NCBI RefSeq assembly: GCF_005886145.1
Contig: NZ_CP040504.1
Span: forward strand, 1,922,001 to 1,986,000
Length of the DNA stretch: 64,000 nucleotides
Origin: Neisseria sp. oral taxon 014 str. F0314
Lineage (GTDB): Bacteria; Pseudomonadota; Gammaproteobacteria; Burkholderiales; Neisseriaceae
Direction: 5' to 3'
Shown: in pieces, positions 23,929 to 33,577 of the stretch
Layout: each line of letters starts with the position of its first letter
How positions within the stretch are numbered: position 1 is the first letter of the stretch
The notes under the pieces: model-generated
Told to the model about the DNA's origin: nothing
The model's database searches: none
Seen by the model: only the letters and a program-made list of their open reading frames with translations
Made by a program: the position numbers and the translations under genes

Positions 23929-24288
23929 ATGTATATCAAAGAATTTTCCGCGCAGACGGGGCTGTCGGCCGACACGCTGCGCTACTACGAAAAAGAAGGG
24001 CTGCTGCTGCCGGAACGCGACGGCAACGGCTACCGCGTTTACGGCGCGCGCGACGCCGAATGGACGGGCTTCATCCTGCGCCTGAAAGAAATGGGCGTGC
24101 CGCTTGCCCGAATCAAAGAATACGCCCGCCTGCGGCACTTGGGCGAGAGCACCATCCCCGAACGCTTCGCCATTTTGCAGGCGCACAAGGAAACATTGGC
24201 GGCGCAGCAGCGGCAACTGGCGGAACATCAGGAATTTCTAGAACGCAAACTGGACGTATACCGGAAAGCGATGGCGGAACGCGGTTGA
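23929..24288 (+). CDS. MerR-family transcriptional regulator
   Basis: Encodes 119 residues from the ATG at 23929, with AAGGGG eight bases upstream; an earlier ATG at 23896 lies inside the operator and is rejected. The N-terminal winged helix-turn-helix (MYIKEFSAQTGLSADTLRYYEKEGLL...NGYRVY) is clear, followed by MGVPLARIKEY and a long coiled-coil dimerisation helix (about residues 75-117). There is no cluster of C-terminal cysteines for metal binding. It resembles small MerR proteins of the NmlR type that respond to aldehyde or electrophile stress, but the inducer is unknown. It is divergent from the CMD-family gene and likely autoregulated. Confidence 0.88.
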   Translation: MYIKEFSAQTGLSADTLRYYEKEGLLLPERDGNGYRVYGARDAEWTGFILRLKEMGVPLARIKEYARLRHLGESTIPERFAILQAHKETLAAQQRQLAEHQEFLERKLDVYRKAMAERG

Positions 24289-24369
24289 CGGGAAGGCAGC
24301 GAAAAAGGCTACCGTTCCGTATCGGGGCGTTTTAAAATTCCGGCAGGTAAATCATTAAGGAGCCACATC

Positions 24370-24984
24370 ATGCGTTTTCCCCCCTTGAAATCCCCGCTGA
24401 AATTTTACGCCGTCGTCCCCACCGCCGAGTGGGTGGAACGTATGGTCAGGGCGGGGGCGGACACGGTTCAACTGCGCTGCAAAACCCTGCACGGCAATGA
24501 ATTGAAACGGGAAATCGAGCGTTGCGTCGCCGCCTGCCGCGGCAGCCGCTCGCAGCTTTTCATCAACGACCACTGGCGCGAAGCGGTGGCGGCGGGCGCA
24601 TACGGCGTGCATCTGGGGCAGGAAGACATGGATACCGCCGATTTCGCCGCCATCGCAGCGGCGGGTTTGCGGCTGGGGTTGAGCACCCATTCCCTTGAAG
24701 AGATGGACAGGGCGTTGGCCTTGCATCCCAGCTATGTGGCCAGCGGCGCGGTGTTCCCGACCGCCACCAAAGACATGCCCACTGCGCCGCAGGGCTTGGA
24801 GCAGCTGCGCGGGCAGGTCGTGCGGGCCGGCGGTACGCCTGTGGTCGCCATCGGCGGGATTACGCTGGACAACGCCGCCGACGTGCTGGCAACGGGGGTT
24901 GCTTCGCTGGCGGTGGTGAGCGCCGTTACCAAGGCCGAAAATCCCGAAGCGGCGGTGAAGTCGTTTCAGGCTTTGTGGAAGTAA
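24370..24984 (+). CDS. thiE: Thiamine-phosphate synthase
   Basis: Encodes 204 residues. It joins HMP-pyrophosphate and thiazole phosphate to make thiamine phosphate in the cytoplasm. The TIM-barrel motifs are present: DTVQLRCKT near the start (normally QLR.K), FINDHWREAVAAGAYGVHLGQEDM in the middle, GLSTHSLEEMDRAL, and PVVAIGGITLDN for phosphate binding. AAGGAG stands upstream of the ATG at 24370. No TPP riboswitch is visible in the 80-base leader. It is convergent with a ThiF/MoeB-like gene and separated from it by a terminator hairpin. Confidence 0.93.
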   Translation: MRFPPLKSPLKFYAVVPTAEWVERMVRAGADTVQLRCKTLHGNELKREIERCVAACRGSRSQLFINDHWREAVAAGAYGVHLGQEDMDTADFAAIAAAGLRLGLSTHSLEEMDRALALHPSYVASGAVFPTATKDMPTAPQGLEQLRGQVVRAGGTPVVAIGGITLDNAADVLATGVASLAVVSAVTKAENPEAAVKSFQALWK

Positions 24985-25000
24985 CCGTTTTATATTTAAA

Positions 25001-25040
25001 GAGGCCGTCTGAAAATAGCTTTCCGTTTTCAGACGGCCTC
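25001..25040. terminator. Inverted uptake-sequence pair
   Basis: GAGGCCGTCTGAAAA and its complement separate the convergent thiE and MoeB/ThiF genes; likely a bidirectional terminator. Confidence 0.65.
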
Positions 25041-25056
25041 CAATATGGTTTGCCGT

Positions 25057-25806
25057 TCAGCGTCTGCCGCCGCAGACGCGGCATTCGGGGCGGCGTTCCA
25101 GCCGGAAGGTATGCCATTCCCCCGCCAGCGCGTCGTAAGTCATCAGCTTGCCGTGCGCCGGCGTGCCGATGCCTGCTAAGACTTTCAGTGCTTCGGCGGC
25201 TTGGGTGGCGCCGATGATGCCGACCAGCGGAGAGAATACGCCGAACAGGGCGCAGGCGCCGTCGTCGGCGGTGTCGCCGTCGAATAGGCAGGCATAGCAG
25301 GGGGAGTCGGGCAGGTCGGGACGGTACACGGCGATTTGGCCGTCGAAGCGCACGGCGGCACCGGAAACCAGCGGCGTGCGGGTGGCGACGGCGGCGCGGT
25401 TGACGGCCTGGCGGGTGGGGAAGTTGTCGCAGCAGTCGAGGACGATGTCGGTGGCGCGCATGAGTTCGGTCAGGCGCGCTTCGGTGAGCTTTTCAGGTAG
25501 CGCGGTGATGCCGGCCTGGCTGTTGATGTTTTTCAGACGGCCTTCCATGACCAGGGCTTTGGATCGGCCGATGTCGGCTTCGGTAAAGGTAATCTGGCGC
25601 TGGAGGTTGGTGTCGTCTATGGCGTCGGGGTCGGCGATGGTCAGCCGGCCGATGCCCGATGCGGCGAGATAGGGCAGGGCGGCAGCGCCCAAACCGCCGC
25701 AGCCGACGACGAGCGCGTGGGCGCCAAGCAGTTTTTCCTGGCCTTCGATGCCGATTTCGTCAAGCAGGATGTGGCGGCTGTATCGGAGCAGTTGGTGGTC
25801 GTTCAT
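25057..25806 (-). CDS. MoeB/ThiF-family adenylyltransferase
   Basis: Encodes 249 residues. It activates the C-terminal Gly-Gly of a sulfur-carrier protein (MoaD or ThiS) by adenylation. The start RYSRHILLDEIGIEGQEKL, nucleotide-binding loop GCGGLG (35-40), IADPDAIDDTNLQRQ and LDCCDNFPTR are canonical. Paired cysteines CYAC and CRVC (242-245) form the structural zinc site. The gene is adjacent to moaC on the same strand and faces thiE, so the neighbours do not decide between molybdopterin and thiamine pathways; a dual role is possible. Confidence 0.9.
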   Translation of the reverse strand: MNDHQLLRYSRHILLDEIGIEGQEKLLGAHALVVGCGGLGAAALPYLAASGIGRLTIADPDAIDDTNLQRQITFTEADIGRSKALVMEGRLKNINSQAGITALPEKLTEARLTELMRATDIVLDCCDNFPTRQAVNRAAVATRTPLVSGAAVRFDGQIAVYRPDLPDSPCYACLFDGDTADDGACALFGVFSPLVGIIGATQAAEALKVLAGIGTPAHGKLMTYDALAGEWHTFRLERRPECRVCGGRR

Positions 25807-25817
25807 GGTGATGGATG

Positions 25818-25856
25818 AGGCCGTCTGAAAACACTATTGCGGTTTTCAGACGGCCT
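25818..25856. terminator. Inverted uptake-sequence pair
   Basis: AGGCCGTCTGAAAAC and GTTTTCAGACGGCCT form a hairpin between moaC and the MoeB/ThiF gene, downstream of moaC on the minus strand. A second short repeat of the word CCTGCAC...GTGCAGG follows (about 25889-25926). Confidence 0.6.
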
Positions 25857-25944
25857 GAAAAGGGGTTGGTCGGCGGTATGTCTTATCCGGCAAAACAGCC
25901 TGCACGATTATAAACCCGTGCAGGCTGTTTGTATTGTGCGGAAA

Positions 25945-26445
25945 TCAGAAGTCGATGTTTTCGTAGTCGTCGGTAAAAATGAAATTGCCGCTTTTGCCGC
26001 CGGTTTTCTCTTCCAGATGCACTTGGCTGATAATCATGGTTTTGTCGACCGCCTTCATCATGTCGTAAATGGTGAGCAGCGCGATGTTGACGCCCATCAG
26101 CGCTTCCATTTCCACGCCGGTCTGGCCTTCGGTGGACGCGGTTACGGTGGCTTTGACACGGGCGAGGTCTTTATCGATGTCGAAGTCGACGCGGATATGG
26201 TTCAGTGCGATCGGATGGCAGAGGGGAATCAGAAAGCCGGTCTGCTTGGCGGCCTGGATGGCGGCGATGCGGGCCGTGCCCAGTACGTCGCCTTTTTCGG
26301 CGGTGTTGTCGGCAAGGATGCCGATGGCCTTGAGGCTCATGTTGATGACGCCGCTGGCGATGGCGGTGCGCTCGGTGGAGGCTTTGCCGGAAATATCGAC
26401 CATGTGGGCATCGCCGTTTTCGTTCAAGTGGGTTAAATCAAACAT
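25945..26445 (-). CDS. moaC: Cyclic pyranopterin monophosphate synthase
   Basis: Encodes 166 residues. It acts with MoaA in the first step of molybdenum cofactor synthesis. The motifs HMVDISGKASTERTAIA, IPLCHPIALNHIRVDF and EGQTGVEMEALMGVNIALLTIYDMMKAVDK are those of MoaC, with the active-site Lys and His residues retained. Its length is slightly above the E. coli protein (161). No other moa gene lies alongside except the MoeB/ThiF-like gene. Confidence 0.95.
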   Translation of the reverse strand: MFDLTHLNENGDAHMVDISGKASTERTAIASGVINMSLKAIGILADNTAEKGDVLGTARIAAIQAAKQTGFLIPLCHPIALNHIRVDFDIDKDLARVKATVTASTEGQTGVEMEALMGVNIALLTIYDMMKAVDKTMIISQVHLEEKTGGKSGNFIFTDDYENIDF

Positions 26446-26783
26446 TTTCGGTTCCTGCGAATGTGAGGTTTATTTATGAGTAAAATCGGGACTATTTTAA
26501 GTCATTTTTCGGTTTTACGCTTACCGCTCTGCATGATGAGGGGCGTCGTTGTTGTTTTTATGATAATCGGCTGGATTTTTATGCCGGACGGTTTGGCGTG
26601 AAAGAAGGTAAATACGGGAATACGGTTAAAAAATGTATTTTTCTTGGTTTGCTTTTTAATGACTGATTGATTTGTAAGATTTATATCAAATTACGTTGCA
26701 TTACATTGTTTACGCTTATGGCAGATTCGGTGTGCCTGCTATACAATGGTTTCATTCAAATGTAAAGGAAAGCGAGAAAAGTC
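26446..26783 (+). promoter_or_regulatory. moaC-ppc divergent intergenic region with ppc promoter
   Basis: The 338-base gap has no gene. An extended -10 box TGCTATACAAT (TATACA at 26740-26745) lies about 40 bases before ppc, with a weak -35 near 26716-26721. AAAGGAAAGCGAG supplies the ribosome-binding site. The rest is AT-rich without other clear structure. Confidence 0.5.
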
Positions 26784-29486
26784 ATGCAGCTCCATATCCT
26801 CAATAATCCGAAAGACGCGCCGTTGGCGGCGGATGCGGAGTTTCTGAAGCAGTCGCTGTTCAACCTGCTGCACGAGGAAGCCTCGCCGCAGGTGGTGGAA
26901 ACGGTCAAACTGCTGGCCTCTTCCGACGACAGCAGCGCGGTTATCGAAAAGGTGCTGCCGGAGCTGGACGAGCAGCAGACCCACGATTTGACGCTGGCCT
27001 GCGGGTTGTTCGCGCAGATTCTGAACATCGCCGAAGACGTGCACCACGAACGCCGCCGCCAGATTCACGAAGACGCGGGGCACAATGCCGCCGAAGGCAG
27101 CCTGTCGGAAACCGTGCGCAAGCTGAAGGCCAATCAAATCGAAGGCCGCGCCGTGCAGAAGCAGCTCGACGGGACGAGCATCACCGCCGTGCTGACCGCG
27201 CATCCGACCGAAGTGCAGCGGCAGACGGTGTTGGGCTTCAACCGCCGCATCCATTCGCTGCTATCAATGCGGGAACGCTGCACCAACGCGGAAGCGCTGA
27301 CGGATTTGCGCCGTGAAATCGACACCGTGTTGCTCAGCCTGTGGCAGACCAGCGAGACGCGCCACCACAAATTAAGCGTTCACGACGAAATCAACAACGG
27401 CGTATCCATCTTCCCGATGAGCTTTTTTGAAGCGCTGCCGAAACTTTATCGCGGTATGGAGCGCGAGTTTCAGACGGCCTATCCCGACGTCGTCATCCCC
27501 GACATCCTGAAAATCGGCGGCTGGATAGGCGGCGACCGCGACGGCAATCCGTTTGTTTCCGCCGAAACCCTGCGTTTCGCTTTCCGCCGCCATGCTGACG
27601 CGGTGTTCCGCTTTTACCGCGGCGAACTCGACAAACTCTACCGCGAGCTGCCGCTTTCCGTCCGCCGCGTCAAAGTCAACGACGACGTGATGGCGTTGTC
27701 CGACGAATCGCCCGACGAAGAAATCGCCCGCACCGAAGAGCCGTACCGCCGCGCCATCGCCTACATCATGGCGCGCGTGATGGGAAAAGCCCGCTCGCTC
27801 GGCTTGGGTATGGGCTGCAAATTCGGCTTCATGCTGCCTTACGCCTCCGCGCAAGAGTTTTCAGACGACCTCCACAAGCTGCAACGCTCCCTGTGCGACA
27901 ACGGCAGCGCGCTGCTGGCGCAGGGGCGGCTGGCCAACATCATCCGCACTGCGTCGGTATGCGGCTTCCACATGATGCCGCTCGACTTGCGCCAGCATGC
28001 GGAAAAACACGCCGATGTCGTCGCCGAACTCTTCAAACACGCCGGTTTGGAAGACTACGGCAGCCTTTCTGAAACGGAAAAACAAAATGTCTTATTGCGC
28101 GAGCTGAAACACCAGCGGCCGCTGTCCAGCCCGTTCATCACTTACAGCGAACACACCCGCCGCGAAATGGCGATTTTCAACGAAGCGCGCAAAATCAAAG
28201 ACGAATTCGGTGAAAACGCCATTACCCAAAGCATCATCTCCAACTGCGAACAGCCCAGCGACCTGCTCGCCCTCGCGCTGCTGCTCAAAGAAAGCGGCCT
28301 GTTGGTCGTTGAAAACGGCAAACCGCAAAGCCGCATCAACATCGTCCCCCTCTTCGAAACCATCGAAGCCCTCGAAAACGCCTGCCCCGTCATGGAAACC
28401 ATGTTCAGCAACGAATGGTACCGCGACCTGCTGCAAAGCCGCGACAACATTCAGGAAATCATGCTCGGCTATTCCGATTCCAATAAAGACGGCGGCTACG
28501 TTACCAGCTCTTGGTGCCTCTATCAGGCGGAATTGGGTTTGGTCGAACTTTTCAAAAAATACGATGTCCGTATGCGCCTCTTCCACGGACGCGGCGGCAG
28601 CGTCGGACGCGGCGGCGGCCCGTCTTACCAAGCCATTCTCGCCCAACCCGCAGGCAGCGTGGCCGGACAAATCCGCATCACCGAACAAGGCGAAGTCATC
28701 ACCGCCAAATACGCCGACCCCGGCAACGCGCAGCGCAATCTGGAAACACTGGTCGCCGCCACGCTCGAAGCCAGCCTGCTGCCCGACCGCAAAGACCCCG
28801 ACGGCAGGCTGATGCAGGAATTGTCCGACAGTTCGTTCAAGTTTTACCGTGCGCTGATTACGCACGAAGACTTTATCGACTATTTCCTGCAAACCAGTCC
28901 GATACGCGAAATCGCCTCGCTCAATCTCGGCAGCCGTCCCGCCAGCCGCAAAACCTTGGCGCGGATTCAGGACTTGCGCGCGATTCCGTGGGTGTTCTCA
29001 TGGATGCAAAACCGCCTGATGCTGCCCGCTTGGTACGGCTTCGGCAGCGCGGTGGAAGAATTGTGCCGCCGCAATCCCGACGATATGTCGCTGTTGCAGC
29101 AGCACGCGCAAGACAACCCGTTCTTCCGCGCCATGCTGTCGAACATGGAGCAGGTGATGGCGAAAACCGACATCACGCTGGCGGAAAGTTACGCCGGACT
29201 GAGCGAGTCGCCGGAAAAAGCCGGAATCATCTTCGGCATGATTAAAGAAGAATACCTGCGCAGCCGCAAAGCCCTGCTGGACATCCTGAAAACCGCCGGG
29301 CTTTTGAGCGGCAACCGCAGTCTTGCCCGTTCGCTGGCATTGCGCATCCCGTATCTGAACGCGCTCAACGGCTTACAGGTCGCCATGCTCAAACGCCTGC
29401 GCAAAGACCCGAACAACCCGCATCTGCTGCTGATGGTGCATCTGACCATCAACGGTGTGGCGCAGGGGCTGCGCAATACGGGCTGA
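26784..29486 (+). CDS. ppc: Phosphoenolpyruvate carboxylase
   Basis: Encodes 900 residues. It carboxylates PEP with bicarbonate to oxaloacetate, refilling the TCA cycle in the cytoplasm. The catalytic histidine H140 is in [12 protein letters not shown]. Further conserved blocks are [30 protein letters not shown], the glycine loop [15 protein letters not shown] and the C-terminal NG tail (RNTG). The length is within the normal 880-960 range. Its bicarbonate demand could link to the carbonic anhydrase/SulP pair elsewhere in the window. Confidence 0.97.
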   Translation: MQLHILNNPKDAPLAADAEFLKQSLFNLLHEEASPQVVETVKLLASSDDSSAVIEKVLPELDEQQTHDLTLACGLFAQILNIAEDVHHERRRQIHEDAGHNAAEGSLSETVRKLKANQIEGRAVQKQLDGTSITAVLTAHPTEVQRQTVLGFNRRIHSLLSMRERCTNAEALTDLRREIDTVLLSLWQTSETRHHKLSVHDEINNGVSIFPMSFFEALPKLYRGMEREFQTAYPDVVIPDILKIGGWIGGDRDGNPFVSAETLRFAFRRHADAVFRFYRGELDKLYRELPLSVRRVKVNDDVMALSDESPDEEIARTEEPYRRAIAYIMARVMGKARSLGLGMGCKFGFMLPYASAQEFSDDLHKLQRSLCDNGSALLAQGRLANIIRTASVCGFHMMPLDLRQHAEKHADVVAELFKHAGLEDYGSLSETEKQNVLLRELKHQRPLSSPFITYSEHTRREMAIFNEARKIKDEFGENAITQSIISNCEQPSDLLALALLLKESGLLVVENGKPQSRINIVPLFETIEALENACPVMETMFSNEWYRDLLQSRDNIQEIMLGYSDSNKDGGYVTSSWCLYQAELGLVELFKKYDVRMRLFHGRGGSVGRGGGPSYQAILAQPAGSVAGQIRITEQGEVITAKYADPGNAQRNLETLVAATLEASLLPDRKDPDGRLMQELSDSSFKFYRALITHEDFIDYFLQTSPIREIASLNLGSRPASRKTLARIQDLRAIPWVFSWMQNRLMLPAWYGFGSAVEELCRRNPDDMSLLQQHAQDNPFFRAMLSNMEQVMAKTDITLAESYAGLSESPEKAGIIFGMIKEEYLRSRKALLDILKTAGLLSGNRSLARSLALRIPYLNALNGLQVAMLKRLRKDPNNPHLLLMVHLTINGVAQGLRNTG

Positions 29487-29512
29487 TGCGGCGGAAAGCA
29501 TCGGCTTGAATC

Positions 29513-29553
29513 GAGGCCGTCTGAAAACGGGGATTCCGTTTTCAGACGGCCTT
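29513..29553. terminator. Inverted uptake-sequence pair
   Basis: GAGGCCGTCTGAAAACGG and its complement directly follow ppc, forming its likely terminator. The gap to lldP (to 29939) otherwise holds the promoter and operator described separately. Confidence 0.65.
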
Positions 29554-29789
29554 CGGTTTTTGGCGGAATGGCGGCGCAAACGAACCCGTACCGCTTCTCT
29601 TTCGTATCAAATGGTTTGACCACTGCATCGGACGATATTTTTCCATGCGTACCTTTTTTGCTTGCTTGGAAACAGGCCGCCTGAAAACCGCTGTCCGTTC
29701 GAATGGTTTTAATCCGTTGAAAATAAAAAAATATCATAAGAATGACAACATCGTTTTGCAAACGGGATTTATTGTCGTTCAGAATCTTC

Positions 29790-29818
29790 TTGACGGACAA
29801 CACGATATTACATAAAGT
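29790..29818 (+). promoter_or_regulatory. Putative lldP promoter
   Basis: TTGACG (29790-29795) and TAAAGT (29813-29818), spaced 17 bases, would start transcription at about 29825, right at the left edge of the inverted-repeat operator. Confidence 0.5.
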
Positions 29819-29825
29819 AAGCAAG

Positions 29826-29860
29826 TTTTTCGAAAATTGGTAAAACCAATTTTCGAAAAA
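29826..29860. promoter_or_regulatory. GntR/PdhR-type (GdhR-like) operator upstream of lactate permease
   Basis: A perfect inverted repeat has 16-base arms (29826-29841, 29845-29860) around AAA. Its core, 29835-29851, is AATTGGT-AAA-ACCAATT, the consensus of the PdhR/LldR branch of GntR regulators. In gonococci the GntR-family protein GdhR is reported to repress the lactate permease gene lctP, so this is a good candidate for its binding site. Its position just downstream of the predicted start suits repression. Confidence 0.75.
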
Positions 29861-29939
29861 ACGACTCGACGGATATTTTCAGACGGCCTGTCCGTTACGG
29901 GCCGGACAAGATTAATTTTGCAATACAAGGATGCGCAGT

Positions 29940-31529
29940 ATGATGCCTCTTTTTCTCAGTATCTTTCCCATCATTCTCTTGATTTGGCTGATGGTGAAGA
30001 AAAACAGTATGCCCTCGTATATCGCGCTGCCGATTACCGCCGCGCTGATTTACGCCATCAAACTGTTTTATTTCGACGACGACGCCATGCTGCTCAACGC
30101 TACCGCGGCATCGGGTCTAGTTTCGACCCTGACGCCGATTACCGTGATTTTCGGCGCGATTATGTTCAACCGCATGATGGAAACCACCGGCTGTATCGAC
30201 GTTATCCGCAAATGGCTGGCAACCATCAGCCCGAACCCCGTGGCGCAGTTGATGATTATCGGCTGGGCGTTCGCCTTTATGATTGAAGGTGCGTCCGGTT
30301 TCGGCACGCCGGCCGCGATTGCCGCTCCGATTCTGATGAGTTTGGGTTTCAACCCGTTGAAAGTGGCGATTTTCACCCTAGTGATGAACTCCGTGCCGGT
30401 ATCGTTCGGCGCGGTGGGTACGCCGACCTGGTTCGGTTTCGCACCGTTGAACCTGAGTGCCGAAGACATCATGGCCATCGGCAGACAAACCGGCATCATG
30501 CACTTTGCCGCAGGTTTCATCATCCCCGTCATCGGCCTGAGCTTTATCGTGCCGTGGGCGGAAATCCGCAAAAACCTCGGTTTCGTCGGCATCAGCGTGT
30601 TTTCCTGTACCATTCCTTATGTTGCATTGGCGATGGTCAACGAGGAGTTTCCGTCGCTGGTGGCGGGCGCCGTCGGCCTGCTGGTGTCCGTATTCGCCGC
30701 CAACCACGGCTGGGGCCTGAGCAAAGACCATGCGAAAGACCCGAACGCCGAAAAAGTGCCTTTCGCCCAAGTCGCCAAAGCACTCGCGCCGCTGGGTATG
30801 CTTATCGGTATGCTGGTGGTTACGCGCATCAAACAGCTCGGCATCAAAGGCCTGCTGACCAGCAAAACCGAATGGTTCAGCTTCCAACTGCCGTTTGATT
30901 TGAGCAAAATCTCCGTCAGCGATTCGCTGACCATTACCTTCGGCAACATCTTCGGACAGGGCGTGAGCGAGTCGTATCAGACGCTGTATGTGCCGGCGTG
31001 GATTCCGTTTGTGTTTACCGTATGGATCTGCATCGCGCTTTACAAAACCAAGTTCAAAGACGCCTGGGAGTTTTACGCGGCGACTTTCCATCAGACCAAA
31101 AAACCGCTGCTGGCCCTGATGGGTGCGCTGATTATGGTGAAACTGATGATGGTCGGCGGCGACAATTCGATGGTGAAAATCATCGGTAAAGAATTTGCCG
31201 CCATGGCGGGCGAACACTGGATTTACTTCTCGCCGTATCTGGGTGCCATCGGCGCGTTCTTCTCCGGCTCGAACACCGTGTCCAACCTGACTTTCGGCCC
31301 GATTCAACAGCAAATCGCGCTGGATACCGGCCTGTCCGTCACCCTGATTCTGGCCTTGCAGTCGGTCGGCGGCGCGATGGGCAACATGGTCTGCATCAAC
31401 AATATCATCGCCGTATGTACCGTGCTTGACGTGCACAATGCCGAAGGCGCGATTATCAAGAAAACCGTGATTCCGATGGCGATTTACGGCGTGATTGCCG
31501 TGGCGGTGGCGCTGGTATTGTTCCTGTAA
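29940..31529 (+). CDS. lldP: L-lactate permease
   Basis: Encodes 529 residues from the ATG at 29940, with AAGG nine bases upstream; an ATG at 29931 abuts that site. It is a polytopic inner-membrane proton/lactate symporter (LctP family) with about 12-13 helices. Typical blocks include IEGASGFGTPAAIAAPIL, NSVPVSFGAVGTPTWFGF, and near the end GAFFSGSNTVSNLTFG and LALQSVGGAMGNMVCINNIIAVCTV. Lactate is a key host carbon source for Neisseria. Called lctP in Neisseria literature. Regulation by a GntR-family repressor is suggested by the upstream operator. Confidence 0.95.
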   Translation: MMPLFLSIFPIILLIWLMVKKNSMPSYIALPITAALIYAIKLFYFDDDAMLLNATAASGLVSTLTPITVIFGAIMFNRMMETTGCIDVIRKWLATISPNPVAQLMIIGWAFAFMIEGASGFGTPAAIAAPILMSLGFNPLKVAIFTLVMNSVPVSFGAVGTPTWFGFAPLNLSAEDIMAIGRQTGIMHFAAGFIIPVIGLSFIVPWAEIRKNLGFVGISVFSCTIPYVALAMVNEEFPSLVAGAVGLLVSVFAANHGWGLSKDHAKDPNAEKVPFAQVAKALAPLGMLIGMLVVTRIKQLGIKGLLTSKTEWFSFQLPFDLSKISVSDSLTITFGNIFGQGVSESYQTLYVPAWIPFVFTVWICIALYKTKFKDAWEFYAATFHQTKKPLLALMGALIMVKLMMVGGDNSMVKIIGKEFAAMAGEHWIYFSPYLGAIGAFFSGSNTVSNLTFGPIQQQIALDTGLSVTLILALQSVGGAMGNMVCINNIIAVCTVLDVHNAEGAIIKKTVIPMAIYGVIAVAVALVLFL

Positions 31530-31548
31530 TCCGCCGTTTTATAGACCG

Positions 31549-31585
31549 AAGGCCGTCTGAAAACCGATTTTCAGACGGCCTTTTT
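31549..31585 (+). terminator. Inverted uptake-sequence pair with T-run
   Basis: AAGGCCGTCTGAAAA and its complement, followed by T5, immediately downstream of lldP: a factor-independent terminator. Confidence 0.75.
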
Positions 31586-31670
31586 ACTTTTTTATGCGCG
31601 AGACTGTAAGATTCGGTATCCGCCGCCGTCTAAACCCGCACTATCGAAACGCAAACATGAGGAGCAAAAA

Positions 31671-33248
31671 ATGAAAATGGGAAAAACATCCGTTTGGAAA
31701 ATCGCGCTGCTGCTGGGAGCGGCCGTGGCGGGAACCGCCTTCCTGCTGCCGCAAGCCGCTCCCGTGCAGGCGGCGCCGGTGCCGCAGATGCTGTCGCGGC
31801 TGAAAGATTCGCACGGCCGGCCGGCGGCTTCGCTGCTGGTGAAAAACAAACCGACCCTGATTAAATTCTGGGCGAGCTGGTGTCCTTTGTGTCTGTCCGA
31901 ACTGGGGCAGACCGAAAAATGGGCGCAGGACAAGCGGTTCGGCTCCGCCAACCTGATTACCGTCGCGTCTCCGGGCTTTCTGCACGAGAAAAAAGACGGC
32001 GACTTTCAGAAATGGTATGCCGGTTTGAACTATCCCAAGCTGCCCGTCGTGACCGACAACGGCGGCACCATCGCCCAAAGCCTGAATATCAGTGTTTACC
32101 CCTCGTGGGCTTTAATCGGTAAAGACGGCGACGTGCAGCGCATCGTCAAAGGCAGCATCAACGAAGTGCAGGCATTGGCGTTAATCCGCGACCCGAATGC
32201 CGATTTAGGCCGTCTGAAAAACGCGTTCTACAAACCCGACACACAGAAAAAGGATTCAAAAATCATGAACACGCGCACCATCTACCTCGCAGGCGGCTGC
32301 TTCTGGGGCTTGGAAGCCTATTTCCAACGCATAGACGGCGTGGTGGATGCAGTATCCGGCTACGCCAACGGCAAAACAAAAAATCCGAGCTACGAAGACG
32401 TGTCCTACCGCGATACGGGTCATGCCGAGACCGTCAAAGTCACCTACGATGCCGACAAACTCAGCCTCGATGACATCCTGCAATACTATTTCCGCGTCGT
32501 TGACCCGACCAGCCTCAACAAACAAGGCAACGACTCCGGCACGCAATACCGCAGCGGCGTGTACTATACCGACCCCGCCGAAAAAGCCGTCATCGCCGCC
32601 GCCCTCAAACGCGAGCAGCAAAAATACAAGCAGCCCCTCGTCGTCGAAAACGAGCCGCTGAAAAACTTCTACGACGCCGAGGAATACCATCAGGACTACC
32701 TGATTAAAAACCCCAACGGCTACTGCCACATCGACATCCGCAAAGCCGACGAACCGCTGCCGGGCAAAACCAAAGCCGCCCCGCAAGGCAAAGGCTTCGA
32801 CGCGGCAACGTATAAAAAACCTAGCGATGCCGAACTCAAACGCATCCTGACCGAAGAGCAATACCAAGTTACCCAAAAAAGCGCAACCGAATACGCCTTC
32901 AGCCACGAATACGACCATCTGTTCAAGCCCGGCATTTATGTGGACGTCGTCAGCGGCGAACCCTTGTTTTCTTCCGCCGACAAATTCGATTCCGGCTGCG
33001 GCTGGCCGAGCTTCACCCGCCCGATTAACGCCGCCGCCGTTACCGAACACGACGACTTCAGCTACAACATGCGCCGCACCGAAGTGCGCAGCCATGCCGC
33101 CGATTCGCACTTGGGACACGTCTTCCCCGACGGCCCCAAAGACAAAGGAGGCCTGCGCTACTGCATCAACGGCGCAAGTTTGAAATTCATCCCGCTGGAA
33201 CAAATGGACGCGGCAGGCTACGGCGCGTTGAAAGGCAAAGTGAAATAA
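31671..33248 (+). CDS. msrAB: Trifunctional thioredoxin / methionine sulfoxide reductase A and B (PilB)
   Basis: Encodes 525 residues in three fused domains. An N-terminal signal or anchor (to about residue 35) precedes a thioredoxin-like domain with WCPLC (C71, C74). MsrA with GCFWG (209-213) starts near residue 200, and MsrB spans about 380-520 with CGWPSFT and the catalytic RYCINGASL. It repairs both stereoisomers of oxidised methionine in exported proteins; the thioredoxin domain receives electrons from the inner membrane. It is the PilB protein of Neisseria, so named historically despite no direct pilus role. AGGAG lies six bases before the ATG. An internal ATG at about 32265 after the linker could start a short cytoplasmic form. 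Confidence 0.97.
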   Translation: MKMGKTSVWKIALLLGAAVAGTAFLLPQAAPVQAAPVPQMLSRLKDSHGRPAASLLVKNKPTLIKFWASWCPLCLSELGQTEKWAQDKRFGSANLITVASPGFLHEKKDGDFQKWYAGLNYPKLPVVTDNGGTIAQSLNISVYPSWALIGKDGDVQRIVKGSINEVQALALIRDPNADLGRLKNAFYKPDTQKKDSKIMNTRTIYLAGGCFWGLEAYFQRIDGVVDAVSGYANGKTKNPSYEDVSYRDTGHAETVKVTYDADKLSLDDILQYYFRVVDPTSLNKQGNDSGTQYRSGVYYTDPAEKAVIAAALKREQQKYKQPLVVENEPLKNFYDAEEYHQDYLIKNPNGYCHIDIRKADEPLPGKTKAAPQGKGFDAATYKKPSDAELKRILTEEQYQVTQKSATEYAFSHEYDHLFKPGIYVDVVSGEPLFSSADKFDSGCGWPSFTRPINAAAVTEHDDFSYNMRRTEVRSHAADSHLGHVFPDGPKDKGGLRYCINGASLKFIPLEQMDAAGYGALKGKVK

Positions 33249-33265
33249 AGCGGTTGAACGGATGG

Positions 33266-33321
33266 AGGCCGTCTGAAAACGTATGCTTCGACGAAGTTTT
33301 AAAGTTTTCAGACGGCCTTTT
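33266..33321 (+). terminator. Inverted uptake-sequence pair
   Basis: AGGCCGTCTGAAAAC and its complement with a longer loop, followed by T5, downstream of msrAB. Confidence 0.6.
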
Positions 33322-33423
33322 TCATTTGCCGCTTTTTCCGCACACATGAGGAACGGTTTTGTCAGGCATTGACTTGGGCCGCGCATAGTTGCCGGCGGCG
33401 TTTCCGTAAACTGACCGCTCGAC

Positions 33424-33454
33424 CTTCTCTATATATTCTCTATATATAGGGAAG
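33424..33454. promoter_or_regulatory. TATA-rich inverted repeat upstream of the acyl-CoA dehydrogenase
   Basis: CTTCTCTATATA (33424-33435) and TATATAGGGAAG (33443-33454) are complementary with one mismatch, and the 11-mer TTCTCTATATA is also tandemly repeated. This could be an operator or an AT-rich promoter element, about 120 bases before the gene. The remainder of the 329-base gap shows only an uptake sequence (about 33471-33483). Confidence 0.4.
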
Positions 33455-33577
33455 CGGGCGGTTTTGACAGAGGCCGTCTGAAAGCCGCCGCGCTTTCCAA
33501 ATCTGCCGTTTGGGATTAGTATAACCGCACGAATTTATCCCAAATCCATTTCAAATCATTCACTTCGGAGAGATTCC

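Noticed and set aside
24289..24369. TPP riboswitch before thiE
   Set aside because: The leader is only about 80 bases and shows none of the conserved thi-box words.
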